Below, piece after piece: positions 22,451 to 34,879 of a DNA stretch of 64,000 nt. The position numbers and the translations under genes are program-made. The stretch lies in NCBI GenBank assembly GCA_025200525.1, contig CM045761.1:134356223-134420222 (forward strand), in the 5' to 3' direction. This stretch comes from Camellia lanceoleosa. Lineage: Eukaryota > Streptophyta > Magnoliopsida > Ericales > Theaceae. The notes under the pieces are model-generated. The model was not told where the DNA came from. It made no database searches and worked only from the letters and a program-made list of their open reading frames with translations. Within the stretch, counting starts at the first letter, position 1. Each line of letters begins with the position of its first letter.

Positions 22451-25059
22451 GTGTTTATGTTAGGTTATGCATAATTATGTAGTGTGTGTGTTAAAATAAG
22501 TCTTTCGGTAATGAGTTTGTCACATTTTCTGTCTAATATTTGTTTATGTAACTGTTAAGTGTCGTAATCGTAGCTTTATGTTTATGTATTGTGTGAGTTA
22601 AGTTCAGTGTGTCCACAATTTATTTTTGTGGGAGACTTATGTGTCAACTATCTATGTAACTCTAAACTATTACATTTGCAACTTTAGTTATGTTGTTTTC
22701 ATGCCCATATGAGTAATTAGTAAATTAGTTACTTTGTATATTCTGTATTAAGTTTTACCAGAAAATGATGACAACAAATATTTTATAAGAAAAAACACAG
22801 TTTCTACTTGTTCATCTTTTCAACCGTGATAACCTAAAAATGTAACCATTATTCATTGAATATAATAAATAACCTATTCATTCTGACAAAAAAATAGACT
22901 AGAAATTGAACATAACAAATAACCTATCTATTCATTTATTCATTCATTGCACAACATCATTCTTATAAACTAAGCAGAACAAATTCAATCACAATAACAA
23001 CAACTCCAACCCAATTTTTTCATTACATAAGTTGTTGTCCGTAATCATACACCTACTTAGATACAAGTTACATGATGGAGCAAAAAAGGAAAAAAACTAC
23101 CATTGGTATGTACAAAATAAATCACCAAAATTTCATAATATCCGCTACAACAAAAGTAACAATAACATGCAGTGAAAAGAAAAAGCAATGCGTTACAATG
23201 GGTCGACAGGATTTTTGTAGCCTAATACCGTTGAAATTGGCACATGTGTAGTTTACTAAATGTTCCTCTTCGTTACCATCCACTTCATCAAGTTAGCTTC
23301 CACATTGTGTTTCATCGGGTTGACCGTGTATGAATTTGTTCCTATAATTAATCCATTCATTGTGCACCTCATTAAACTACAAATTCTATATATTAAGCAT
23401 CATCATTCTCAATATATATCATATAAAATATGTATAATAATAATGTAACCCCAACAATTACAACAAACTCATGCATCAGTTTCAAAATGAGTTACATTGT
23501 GAAAACTTTAAAAGTTAATGTATCTCCTATTTCCATGCCATGTGTTCTTCAGAAAGACATAGAGTTCACATTTTGGACTTCTCTACACACAACATTTGAC
23601 AAGTTTTCATCTTTCCCAACATTGTCCTTTACATTTTCATGTCAGAACCAAAATAAAAAAACACTGTATCCATCAATAAGTTAAACTCAATTATAGGTAA
23701 AACTTCCAATACAATAAGTTTAACTCAATTACAGATGAAGCTTTTAAATAAAGATGAACCTTAAAAATAACCAAATTTGTTTGGTTATCATTTTTCAAAA
23801 CAGTTTTCAATTGTATTTTGACTTTTCAGTAGTCTTTTAAAATATTTTGGATTTATTTTTTTTACAATATATACAAATCTTCTTAATTTTCTTATTTCAT
23901 TATTTATGTTAATGTGCACTATATTTCAGGACCATCTTTTTGCTGTATTTTTTAAAATATTAAAAAAATATAGAAAATAGAAATTTTCATTTCAAACATG
24001 TTGTACTATTTCAAAAAACTATATCCAAAAACTTTCAACTACAACTCCAAATTGAACAACTCAAAACTCAAAATACAACTCAAAACTCTTTTCAAAACTA
24101 AAGCCTCTATTCAAAATTACAAATTGAAAAACTCCTTTTAAAATTCTTTTCAAAACTCTTAAGCAAAGAAATTTTCCCTTACTCAAAACTAAACTCACAA
24201 TTTCACACTCAAATCACAACTCCACACTCAAATCATAATTCCACCACCAAACCAAACACAAGCTATGTATTTTAATGTAATCATTTTCTTTATTCATGAC
24301 TAACAAATTATTGATAGAAAGAGGGTAAGTGTTGGAATCAAAAGAACGCATTTTACTTACAATATAATTGATAATTGAGTGCGTATTATTTCTAAATCTG
24401 AAAGGATTTCGGTGTCATTTACACTTGTAGTAAAAGTTCATAATTGCATGCACCTCTTTCACTTGTGTACTTCCCTACCCACATGAACAACCTAAGAATC
24501 ACATTAGTCCAAATCGACAACAATCAACTTATCCTTGAAGAACCTAAGTGCTACTCATTGGCAACAAAAAAAAAAAAAAAAAGGTTCAAATAAGAAGAAA
24601 TTATTATTATTCATGGTTTTAGAGCAATCCTAGAAACTATGGAGTGACATTTGACTACTTGTTGGCCAAAATATAGCAAAAAATATTAAGTGATACAAGT
24701 TTCAACCAAAACGAACACAATTCAGCCAATAGCTATGTCGTGCAGTTAATATTAAAGTTCCTCAATAGTAGGTGACAAGAATTAAATATAGAAATAGAAA
24801 CACCTTATAATCATACAACATAGAGAATGAAAGCAAGCCCACCACAAGAAATTCCACAATCCAATCTACTCGTCTACACCATTACAATTGTCAAGCATTT
24901 TTCACTATTGAAAATGCACCTTCATTGAGACTGCCACAATTGCTTAAACAAATCAAAAGACCTTGACAATTACATTAACACATAAACTTTGTAAAAACTC
25001 ATGCAACTTTAATCAGATATTACTTCTTCACAACCGTGACTTCAGTTCATAGTGACAGA
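22451..25059. other. intergenic, AT-rich, no supported gene
   Basis: No supported exon. At about 23773-24262 the sequence opens with TTTGTTTGGTTATC and closes with CCAAACCAAACACAAG, a weak inverted-repeat pair that could mark a MITE. Its interior is a run of CAAAACTCAAAA words. An A-run lies at about 24567-24583. Confidence 0.4.
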
Positions 25060-26310
25060 TGAACCTGTTCTGCAAGTTCATAACCCAGTTGACATGTGGA
25101 TAGAACAAATAATTGGGGATCAGGGCCTACGGTGTCCAAACCAAGTTGTTGGTCTAATTAGGGGTCTCATATAGTCTAGTCAGAATATGTAGAACAAGTA
25201 ACAATTAGAAACTTATGTTGCTTGGGGTTCTTCCAATACGGAGGGGAGTCAAGTTGAAATACATTCTCAAATCGGGAATGTGAATGAGTCACCCGCTAAT
25301 ATGTGGAGTTCTAATAAAAAAAATTAATCCAATGGAAGTAAGGAGTGGGCTGTTCACAAAAAACAGAATTTGGGGGACGACACGACATCAAAGGAAATGG
25401 TTGGGGTTCCAGTACAAGGGGATGAGGTCCTTTAACTGAAAAGGGCCAGACTAAAGTTCAATTATAGTTGCAGACAAGATGGCAAAAATACTCACCAGGC
25501 AATTCCTAGAAGAAGTCGAGTAAGAATGATGACCACACTGATTGGAAGGAATGAGTGGTTGGCATACAACATAATTTGGGAGCTGGTGAGACAATCTCAA
25601 AGCCAAGTGGTTGGTCCAGTTGGGGAGGGTAATGCAGTTTAGACAGATAATGTGCCCCCTTCAACAACATAGAAAACAGAACAAGTAGCTTAGTCAAGAG
25701 CTTCCCTTAACTAGGCTTCTTCAAATAGTGATGGTTTTGGTAAAGAATTTCAATCTCAGAAACTCAAGAAGATAAAGTCACCATTCAATTCCAAGAAGTC
25801 CAATGAGGATGAGGACTCTAGTAAGGAAGGGGGGTTGACAGAAAACTAAACTTGGGGGCTGGAGAAACAAGCTCAAAGGCAAGTGGTTGGTCCAGTTGGG
25901 GGACTAATAAAGTTCAGACAGACGAAGTGCCCAGAATAAAGGCACAACAAATAGAATGGGCAGCTCTGTCAAAAACATCCCTTTATTGGGCCTCTTCATC
26001 AGGACAGCAATAGAGTCACCATTCAATTCCTGGAAGTCCATTTAGAATGAGAACCACACTGATAGGAAGTCAAGCGATGGGGGGTTCACAAAAAACAACA
26101 TTTGAGGGTTGAAAAAGCAATTTCAAAGGCAAGTGGATGGTCCGCTGACACCACAGTTCTGGGAACGAATGCGTGCTTCACAAAAATCAAAATTTGGGGA
26201 TTGAAATAAAATGAAAAGTCCATCGTCTAGTAAGGGGGCCAATACAGCATAGACACAGGATAAACTCTTTACTATACCACAACAAGCATAACACCTATCT
26301 CAGTCCAAAC
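25060..26310 (+). repeat. divergent tandem repeats, period about 240-276 bp, possibly a decayed repeat-protein gene
   Basis: Shared blocks recur. AAGCCAAGTGGTTGGTCCAG (25600) and AAGGCAAGTGGTTGGTCCAG (25876) are 276 bp apart. AGTCACCATTCAATTCC (25776 and 26014) is 238 bp apart. Related TTTGGGGG and GGTTCACAAAAAAC words occur near 25360, 25840 and 26090. Short conceptual peptides such as NLGAGETSSKASGWSSWG recur but are interrupted by stops in every copy. I do not recognise a family, and non-coding repeats are equally possible. Confidence 0.45.
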
Positions 26311-26639
26311 AACCGTTGCTTGCGGTTCAGGGGATAAGAGCCAGGGTACAGTACAACTACAATCTCAAACATGACAACATAAACATTCTACTATCAATGT
26401 CTGGAGTCCCAAACAAACCTAATTTTGAACTTCAAAATCCCCAATCAAAAATCAAAACCCTAATTTATCCAAAACAAACCTCAATGTGGATGATGGAAGG
26501 GAGAGGTGTGAGGATGTTTTCAGGTCTTCGTCTTCTTTGTTCTTTCTATAGCTCTCGCAGTGGCCTTCTTCTTCTTCACCTCCTCCGCGGTGCTCTTTGC
26601 GTCATTCTTTTCATTGTTGTTTGTTGAACTGTAGAGGGT

Positions 26640-27059
26640 GTGTGTGTGCATTTTGGACTGTCAGAGCAAATCAATTTTAACCCAAAACAAAACAAAATAA
26701 AAAAATTATTTAATGAAAACGGCTTTCGTAAAGTCCTATTAGAAAACAGCTTTTGCAAAACTGTTTTATGTATTAAAAATATTTTTGGCAAACAATATTT
26801 ATGTTGAAAATATAAATTGGAAAAAAACATTTACTAAACAACAATTTTACGAAAACCGGTTTTAATTAACTCAGATTTAATTACACGTTAAGTAAAAACG
26901 GCTTTTCAAAAGCCATTTTTGTGTAGGGAATTTTTATTTTTATTTTTTTCACAAAAAGAGGCATTGGTAAAGCTGTTTTCTTGAAACTGGCTTTGTTAAA
27001 TCCGTTTTACCCTATTATGGAAATAAAGAAAAAAAAACCCACCCTAGAGTCAGAATAAA
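26640..27059. other. AT-rich sequence with repeated AAAACGGCTTT words and hairpin potential
   Basis: Variants of AAAACGGCTTTxxxAAAG and its complement recur about six times between 26715 and 27005, including an inverted pair around AAAACGGCTTTTCAAAAGCC. No gene is seen. The solo LTR is inserted at the right end. Confidence 0.4.
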
Positions 27060-27082
27060 TGTAACACTCCAGAATTTTTCTC

Positions 27083-27257
27083 TCCGCTCGAGCGCAAGAG
27101 TTTACACTCGAGCGGTCTTGTGAGGCTTCCAGTACTTTTGTAGTCTGTTCGAGATTTTGAGAGTTGTGAATTTCCACTCGAGCGCAGGAGTGGTCGCTCG
27201 AGCAGTCAGCTTTGTTGAATTGTTCGCTCGAGCACAAGATTGGACGCTCAAGCGGTT
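27083..27257. repeat. GCTCGAGC motif cluster in the LTR
   Basis: Six copies of GCTCGAGC or close variants (ACTCGAGCG, GCTCAAGCG) lie within 175 bp, with a seventh at about 27600. The motif and density match the cluster at 15.7 kb. In an LTR this would fall in U3, where tandem palindromes often act in transcription, but no function is shown. Confidence 0.65.
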
Positions 27258-28499
27258 TGCCTGGTTGAGTCTGAATTTTTGGGACTAGTGGGGTTGCTCT
27301 TGACATTTTATTATTGTTTTTGGAGCCTCCTTGTTTTATTTTGGGGCATTGATCAAAGTGGTAACATGATGGCAGAGTAAGATTGGACCAAAAATTTTGA
27401 CTCGGATAAATTTTCTATGAACAACCATCACTCTTTGCTCTTTTCTTTTTCCACACTTTGAATTTGGTTGCGAGGCTAGAACCATTGGAAGTCGTGTTTC
27501 CGAGGATTCGATTTGGACACAAGAACGACCTAAAACGCATTCCGTACGAGAGAGTTATGCCCATTTGAAGTTTTAGTATCTGTGTTGTAAGTAATTGCGC
27601 TCGAGCGGACTGCGCGAATTTAGTAGTTTAAAAAGTGATTTTCTAGATCATTCTCTCCACTTTTCTTTTTTCTCTTCCTTCCTCTCAACCTAAGTCTGAA
27701 GAACCCTAATTTTTTGACCCAAATACCTTCAATTTCTCAAAGATTTGGCCAAGATCTCTCACCAAAAAGTGAAAAATACATGAAGATCTCCTTTTCCTAC
27801 TGATTGGATTTTTGATTTTATGAAGAAATCTCAACAAAGCCTTTCTTTCTTGCTTGATCCTTGAGGTAGGGGTTTCTAGTTCTCCTTCAATACTCTCATT
27901 TATAGATAGATATGTGGTATTTTCTTTATATAAATACAAAATTTATATTTTTGAGATTAGGGGTTTAGGGTTTGAAGTGTTGGGGTTTATTTGTTGGGTT
28001 ATGATTTTGAGTTATGAACTTGGGTGTATAATCAATAGGAGAATTAGAATAAAAATGTGTTTTTGTGAAAAACTTTAATTTCTCTTAAAAAACCCTAGTT
28101 TGGTTCATGAAGATGGATGGTAGGTTTGCTTAAATTGAAAGTAGTATTACGAAATTGAGGTATTAAATTGCACATATACAAATTTAATTGAATTTTTGGA
28201 AGTGTTTGGAAATTTATGTAAAAGTTGTGATTGAACTCTTATTGTTGATATTTTAAATTATGTTATAATATGAAATAAAATTTGAGGGAAGAAAATTGCT
28301 AATGATATGGATGATATGAGCTTTGTTATGAAATGATGAAGTTGAGGTTTAACAAGTTGCATTGAAATATGTTGAATTGCATTGAGCTATGTTGAATTTG
28401 CATTGAATTGAGTTGTGTTGAGTTATGTTGATGAATTGAGTTTGTGTAGAGTTATGTTGAGTGTGTTGAGTTGGGTTGGGTGGTGTTGTGTTGGTACCC

Positions 28500-28830
28500 G
28501 CGCGGGGAGTTGAAAAGGTGCCCAATTACCCTGTCTGGGCTTATCGTTGGACGAATGTGGGAAAAATGTTTTTGGGTGTCGACTAGTCCTGTCGTATTAA
28601 TAGCCGGCAAATGTGGGGGGATGGTTTTAAAGTTCAAAATGATTTTTAGGTGTTCACGTCCTGCCGTATGATAATCAGTAAATGTGGAAAAACATGATTT
28701 TTGAAAAATATGGTTTTTGAGAAAATGGTTTTTGGGAGTTCACTTCTCGCCGTATAATAGTCGGCAAAAGGTGGAGGGTGTTAAGAGTTGGGTGCCCACT
28801 ATCCCGCCGTATCAAGTCGGCAAAAGATGG
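28500..28830. repeat. degenerate repeat in the LTR
   Basis: Four divergent copies of a unit with CCxGCCGTAT...AGTCGGCAAA(A/T)G(A/T)GG followed by TTTTTGGG-like sequence, at irregular spacing. No coding potential. Confidence 0.5.
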
Positions 28831-29896
28831 AATGTGTTGTGAAATGTGTTGAGACGGTGATGATATGTGTGACTTGTGATGAACTTATGAAATTATAATT
28901 TGATGTGTAATTTGATATGGAAGGGGAATGCATATAGAAATTATTTAAAAAGAATGGATAATACAATAGTAATTAGATAAGAGGTTGGTGATAATGAACT
29001 CATTGGGTTGTTTGTATCTATAAGGAAATATTAGAGTTTGTTTTGTAATTAATTGAGAAATTGAATGAAATGAATTTATTATTCTTGTGTTATGTTGAAT
29101 TATAATTCATAATGCAAATGTGGATGTGATGTAGTTGTTAGACAAGTAGGAGTTGAGTGAAAGAGAATGGTTATTAAATATAAAGGAGATTTGGATTTCT
29201 ACGTTATGGAGTTATAGAAATAATGGATAGACAAGTGAGAATAGAGTGTATGAGGGTTGTGTTTTAGTATTAAGGGAACTTGAACCTTGAGGTTATGGAG
29301 TTATAATAATGGTAATTAGTAAAAAAGAAAAATAGAAATTAAATGAGGAATATTTTGGAATTGGTTAATAAATTTAAAATGATGTTGTTCTTTAAACATA
29401 TTTGTTTTCAAAGAGGATTTATGATTTTTCTAATAATGAGGGATAATTTTTATAGCTGAAATTTTTCCTTAAATGTTCAAATAAATTTTTGAGCTTACTA
29501 AATGTCACTTTACTATATGGTATCACCCTACATGCATGATCATTTCTATCCATGTGACAGTTATTGTTTTAGAACTATGAGACTCCTATTTGGCGATTGT
29601 GTTCATCCCTCGTTGTTTTATTTTTTTTCTAGGAAGAGAATTTGGATCCAATAGTTGAAGAGTTATGGAGTCCATGTATCTTTTATATATAATTTCATCA
29701 TAGATGTGAAATGAATGAATAATGTATCTTGTTGCTTGTAATTATTTATTTGTACCTTTGCAGTGAAAGCTTGGCATGAATTATTGTTATTGTTATATTC
29801 ATTGAGAGAGAAGGGTAATATATATATATATATATAAGAACCTAAATTAAAGGCTTTTGGTAATGTTTCCGAGTAGTTAAAAATTGGGGCATGACA

Positions 29897-30610
29897 ATAA
29901 AGTTATGAGAATGGCATAGTCAGGGAAATTGGCCCCGTCTTCCTCCCCATCTCTCTCCTCTCAGTCTGTCTGTTCTGTTTCTCGCTTTTTTGTTGGAGTA
30001 TGTTAGTAGTTTTTTTTTTCTTCTCTCTCTCTCTCTCAAACGTTACTTGTTTGTTTGAGGAGAAGTTATTTGGTTGGCCTTGGCAATGCCACGTGGTGTC
30101 TTAGGTGAATTGTGATTGATGAAGGGAGTAGAGTTTATGATTTTGTGTTGGTTGATTGAGGAATCGAAGAAGATATAGTGAATTGTGATTGGTTAGTAGT
30201 GAAGTAACATGGTGCCCATGTACCACGATATAATTTTTCTTGTTTGAGAGATTAGGGTGAATGAGATTAGCCATGGCCGGATTGAGTAATAAGATTATTC
30301 GCATGCTATTATCAATTTTTTTATGCATACTAACAATCTTATTAAAATTATAAGAGGCCAAATATGATTGGTGGTAAAAAAAAATAATGATATTTAAATA
30401 TTCAATGATATTTGGACATCTATGTTTTTAGTAAAATTATTAGTAAAAATTTAAGTATATGTATCATTGCTCTTATTAAATTTGATAGGTAAGATAAAAT
30501 GTGTTTATTTGTGCATTAGTGTGGTAATATTAGTTGAGAGTCTCTATTTTTACACACCAAATTTACTATACTCGTAGGCTTAATAATAAGGGAAAATTAT
30601 TTAGAAGTCC
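29897..30610. other. intergenic, no gene seen
   Basis: AT-rich flank of the solo LTR with a T-run and (CT)n tract at about 30010-30038. The minus-strand ORF at 30101-30361 has no recognisable domain. Confidence 0.35.
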
Positions 30611-31670
30611 TATTAGGGAGACTTGTGCTACATTTGGTCCCACAAAAAAACTTATATTCCCATAAGTCCTGTGGGAAGTTTCTTGACATATTTACCCTCA
30701 ATATTAGTTGTTAATATCATAAATAATAATAAAACCATATATAGGGGAAATTGATATAAACGTAACGTAACGTGACACCTACATAAACGTAACGTGACAC
30801 CTATACGTAACGTGACATCTACGTAAACGTAACGTGACATATCTACATAAACGTAGCGTGACACCTACATAAACGTAACGTGACACCTATATAAACGTAA
30901 CGTGACATATCTACATAAACGTAATGTAACGTGACACCTATATAAACGTAACGTGACATATCTACGTAAACGTAACGTAACGTGACACCTATATAAACGT
31001 AACGTGACACCAATATGAACGTAATGTGACACCTACATAAACGTAACGTAACGTGACACCTATATAAACGTAATGTGACATTTACATAAACGTAATGTAA
31101 TGTGTCACGTTACGTTTCGCAAACTTAATAAGTTTTTATTTTTTTAATCCGTTTGTTTTGAAATAGATATATAATCTTAATATATTTTTATTTTGTATTA
31201 TTAATTGTAAAATTTTAAAAATTATTTATTTTTTGAATTTTTTTATTTTTTTTATATAGAAAAATCACAGAAAAGCCCAATCGAGTAGTGGTGGTGAAGA
31301 TTGGTCAGTGGGTTTACTTTCCTAGGTTCAAGCCAAAGCCGCCACTTCCTGACAGAAAAAAAAAATACTATGTGCAATTGAAATATGTATTTATACTCTA
31401 TATTTAGATTGACGAAATCGCCGAAACTTTTTTCTGCTGTCGAACAATATGAGGCCTGATTTGGGATCATCGACGAGGATGTCGAGGAATGATTGAAGAT
31501 TTGGGCGAGAGAGAGAGAGGGGGGAAGGTGTGAAAATGAGGGGTAAAAAGATTAGGATCTTGTGGAATACATTCTTATGAAAATAGGACTTGAGACTCTA
31601 TTAGAAATTATACAGGACTTAACCTAGCATAAGGTTCTGAAAAAGGACTTATAAATAAGTCTCCCTAATA
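30611..31670. mobile_element. inverted-repeat-bounded segment, probable non-autonomous DNA transposon
   Basis: TATTAGGGAGACTT at 30611-30624 has an exact reverse complement at 31657-31670. Related AAGTCC words lie near both ends. If the outer TA pairs are the target duplication, the termini would be TTAGGGAGACTT, consistent with a Tc1/mariner-like MITE, but the superfamily is uncertain. The interior holds a minisatellite and a stretch at 31250-31510 with no recognised protein. Confidence 0.5.
30755..31117. repeat. ACGT-rich minisatellite, unit about 21 bp
   Basis: About 15 copies of a unit like ATAAACGTAACGTGACACCT, with variants in length and a TATCTAC spacer. The array ends with an inverted half-unit, GTGTCACGTTACGTT (31102-31116), the exact complement of AACGTAACGTGACAC in the array, so it can fold back. 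The 70-codon minus-strand ORF here is a repeat artefact. Confidence 0.9.
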
Positions 31671-32994
31671 ATAATTTTTATATTATATTTTTTAAAAAAT
31701 AAAATTACTAAAATAATCTTATTTTTTTTCGTCCAAATATTTAATTCTCAAACCCTAATTCCCCATCCCAAACCCAACTGCCACTCACTATTGTCTCCTC
31801 TCTGATCGCCCCAACCATTCCTCATAACTGTAGTGAACCTCCTACACCTCTACTACTCCTGACTATCAAGATGTCTACCGCATATAGCCTCCTTTATTAC
31901 GATGATGGCATCCACTCTTTGCACGACAAAGAGAGATGACAAGGATAGCGGTAATGTTCGGCGAGAAGAGAAAGAGATGATGCCAACATTGATGCTAGAG
32001 GCAATTGTGGTGGCTTGGGAGTTAAGGTTAGGGGTGGTCAATGAACACATCGATGCTGGCAATTGGTGGTTGGTGACTATGATGGTTTGGAAGCTAGGGT
32101 TTAAAGTGGAATATTAGGACATTTTGGGAATAAAAAGATGTGCAATGAGTGAAAATCAAAATTTTAAAAGTATTTAGTGTGTGAACTGAGTAAGGATATG
32201 TACAAAAAATGATTTTATTATTTTTGTAATATAAAGATAAAATTGTCTCCAATCTCATATAAATTGGATTAACCATCCCACTCATCCTAGGCCCCACAAT
32301 ACATGGGTTAAATTTGAATCATATGCATTGTCTTTATTGGTCATTTTCTATGCACCAATTTTGTGCACAAAGCTTTGAGAAATTATTTGGTAGTCAGAGT
32401 TGGATCCACAAATTTGTGTTAAAGGACAGTCAAATAAAAAACTACCTAGCATTCTAAAAATACTATGTTCCTCTGTGTATCCAACCAATTATGTTTGTCA
32501 TTTAAATAATATGACAACTTGACATTTGGTAAACGAAACACAATGATTTGTTTTGGGAGGAACTAAATAAAGTAAAAAATTCAAAAAATTACTAAAAAAA
32601 AATTAAAAAATCGAAGAACTATAAAAAAAAAAAAAAAATGATCTCTACCTTTTACATGTTTTTTCCGTAAAAAGTTAAAAAAATCATCTCAAACGTACTA
32701 ATTTTTTTTTTTTTTTTTTTTTTTATCATATTTTAAACAAGGGCATTTGAATCATAAATCCAAATTTGTATTTTCTTTGCCCAAAGATTCGGGTGCTAAA
32801 ATACTGTCCATAAGGACAAGTTTTCTACGAAATGACTAAATTGTCCATATTTGTTTTGCTTAAAAGTTCACGCGTTGCGTACAAAGTACAATGGCTCTCT
32901 ATCTATACAAATTCACAATTCTTTCTCTCTCTCACTCCTCATCTTTCTATCTATATCTCTAGGGTTTGTAGAGTTCAACATCAAACTAACAACC
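31671..32994. other. intergenic, no supported gene
   Basis: AT-rich DNA with long A and T runs (32618-32638, 32701-32724). ORFs of about 70 codons on both strands at 31850-32120 overlap each other and show no domain. Confidence 0.35.
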
Positions 32995-33138
32995 ATGCCT
33001 TCCTCTGCAGTGGTGGTGGTGGTGGCAATGGCAATGGCTTCTCCCTTACCTTATCGGAGACGAGCGTGCTGTTTCGCCACCACAGGCGCTCATCCAGTCC
33101 TAAGCCAAACCCTAGACCCGATCTCCCTCTTGCACTAA
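32995..33138 (+). CDS. possible short ORF behind a TC-rich leader, unrecognised
   Basis: A 47-codon ORF starts at ATG 32995 after a TC-rich stretch (32925-32960) of the kind found in plant leaders. It encodes a Val/Ala-rich start (VVVVVAMAMASPLPYRRR) followed by a short neutral tail. No domain is recognised. It could be the first exon of a lost or truncated gene, or chance. A (CT)n microsatellite follows at about 33320-33350. Confidence 0.15.
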   Translation: MPSSAVVVVVAMAMASPLPYRRRACCFATTGAHPVLSQTLDPISLLH

Positions 33139-33322
33139 TCGCCTTCATCCCTTTGTCACTAGAGTCGCCCACTTCTAGTACTTTGCATCACCGTCTCTCT
33201 TTATCTCTTTTCGTTGTCGCCTCCTTTCTCCATTTCTACTTCTAAGATCGACGAGGCACACGGAGATCGAGACCTATGAACACACCAAGATCAATATCGA
33301 ACCACCACCTCTAAGATCACCA

Positions 33323-33353
<31 letters not shown>

Positions 33354-33499
33354 GTGCTTTCGGCATCATCGCCTAGGTGCAATCTTTTTTTTTTTTTAAA
33401 TAATTTTTTTTTAAATATCTCTATCTACAATTGCAAAGCCTTTAGTGCATTTCCTTGCTGGTTCATTCTTTTCTTCTTTATAGATTTGAGTATTTTGGA

Positions 33500-33536
<37 letters not shown>

Positions 33537-34560
33537 ACGATTTAGCTTAGTTAAGCCATGGAAATTTAGGCAAATAAAATCGGAGGAGTTTTCATTGTTT
33601 GAAGATGATTTAGCTGTCATTGTTGACAACTCTTATGCTTGTGCTTGTTCTTGATCTCTCTTCCACTCTCTTTTTGTGTTGTGTAAGTGTGATCTTGATT
33701 TTGCAAGGGTTGAATTTCCTTAATGTTGTTGTTGTCCAATAGATGATCTGTGTTTTGTTGAATCCGATTGTTTTGTTGAGTAGATCTATTGATTATATAT
33801 ATATATATATATTTGTTGTTTTGGACAAATCTGTTCAAAAATTTGAATAAAATTTGAACAGATTAAATTCAATAAATAAAGAGAGAAAATACAGAGTTAA
33901 AAAAATCAACAGATAGAAAGAGTAAAGAGAAGTAGAGAGAGGAATAAATAGAAAGAGTTTGAAAATGGTATAAATTTGAACATATAGAAAAAATAGGTTA
34001 AAAAAATTTAACAAAAAAAAAATTAAACATATAGGTTAAAAAAATTCAACAGATAAAAAAAATATTTGAAAAGATAGTTAAAAAATTTGAATAGAAAGAC
34101 AAAAAATTTGATTAGATAAATTTGAACAAATTGTTAAAAAAAATCAACAAATAAATTAAGGGATAAAATTGAAAATAAAATGTCATTCTAAAACAATAAA
34201 AGGACTTCTCAGTAAACTATTTCACAAGCTCTCATCAATAAAAAATATCAATTTGACCTAATGCATTATATTTTCCTTATCTGGGATTTTTCAACAATTT
34301 TTTCTTTAAATAAAAAACTAAAAAATTATTAAAATAAACCTATTCCCAAACCAACCCTCAATAATTTTTATAAAGATTTTTTGTTATTAGATTGTTTAAA
34401 ATCTTACCAGCTTTGTAAGGTATAAATATTAACCTTAGGCCTTATTTGAGAATTATATATTTTGAGAATTATATATTTTAAAAAGTTATTATAAATTATC
34501 ATATTATTCTATATTTTTTCACATATTTTTATAAAAAACTAAGAAAATTATGAATATGGT
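33139..34560. other. intergenic upstream of the cyclin gene
   Basis: Holds T-runs (33383-33400), an (ATT)n tract at about 33511-33536, a TA-repeat at about 33795-33812, and an A-rich stretch at 33860-34160 with repeated AAAATTTGAACAGAT words. No exon is supported. Confidence 0.4.
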
Positions 34561-34638
34561 ACGTTACCAAAAACGAAGCGCTACTCACCCATAAAGTCGG
34601 AAATTTATTTTAGGGTGTACAATCGCTCAAACCAATTG

Positions 34639-34643
34639 AACGG
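34639..34643 (+). promoter_or_regulatory. MSA-like core (AACGG) upstream of cyclin A
   Basis: AACGG is the core of the mitosis-specific activator element bound by three-repeat MYB proteins in plant G2/M genes. A 5-bp match is weak on its own; position about 90 bp upstream of the inferred transcript start makes it plausible. Confidence 0.3.
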
Positions 34644-34695
34644 TCCAGATCTCACCACGATGAAACGTACAGTCAGGATTCCGCCTTCAGTTGGC

Positions 34696-34704
34696 TATTT
34701 AAAT
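34696..34704 (+). promoter_or_regulatory. TATA-box candidate of the cyclin A gene
   Basis: TATTTAAAT lies about 320 bp upstream of the ATG, which would place the transcript start near 34730 given the leader intron proposed downstream. Confidence 0.4.
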
Positions 34705-34716
34705 CAGCCCCTGTTG

Positions 34717-34725
34717 CCCGCCAAA
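34717..34725 (-). promoter_or_regulatory. E2F-site candidate of the cyclin A gene
   Basis: CCCGCCAAA on the plus strand reads TTTGGCGGG on the minus strand, an E2F/DP binding-site form. It sits just downstream of the TATA candidate. E2F control fits an A1-type cyclin needed from S phase to mitosis, but binding is inferred. Confidence 0.45.
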
Positions 34726-34841
34726 GGCTCTAACACTCAAAAATAATCATAACTCACTATTTCCCTAATCCTCTCTACAAACTTCCCATCAATATGCAAA
34801 ACAAAGCCCTTCAAAAACAATTTGAATTCGAGATCACATCG

Positions 34842-34850
34842 AAACCCTAA
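34842..34850 (+). promoter_or_regulatory. telo-box (AAACCCTAA) in the cyclin A leader
   Basis: AAACCCTAA, the plant telo-box found near the 5' ends of genes active in dividing cells, lies in the inferred 5' leader. Confidence 0.4.
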
Positions 34851-34879
34851 TCTCTCCAATTTCACCATCAACTACTCAG

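Larger units (their letters stand above)
27060..29896. mobile_element. solo LTR of an LTR retrotransposon
   Basis: Starts TGTAACACTCCAGAATTTTT and ends GGGGCATGACA, so it has the TG...CA termini of LTRs and the word pattern of large plant Ty3/gypsy LTRs. It is flanked by a perfect 5-bp target duplication, ATAAA, at 27055-27059 and 29897-29901. At 2837 bp with no coding region or second LTR it fits a solo LTR left by recombination between two LTRs. Inside are a GCTCGAGC cluster, a TC-rich leader-like stretch near 27650, TTGAG-rich low complexity at 28340-28490 and a short degenerate repeat. Orientation is not proven; the first part looks like U3 on the plus strand. Confidence 0.85.

Noticed and set aside
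30652..30864. Minus-strand ORF with repeated SRYVYVDM
   Set aside because: It arises from the ACGT minisatellite.
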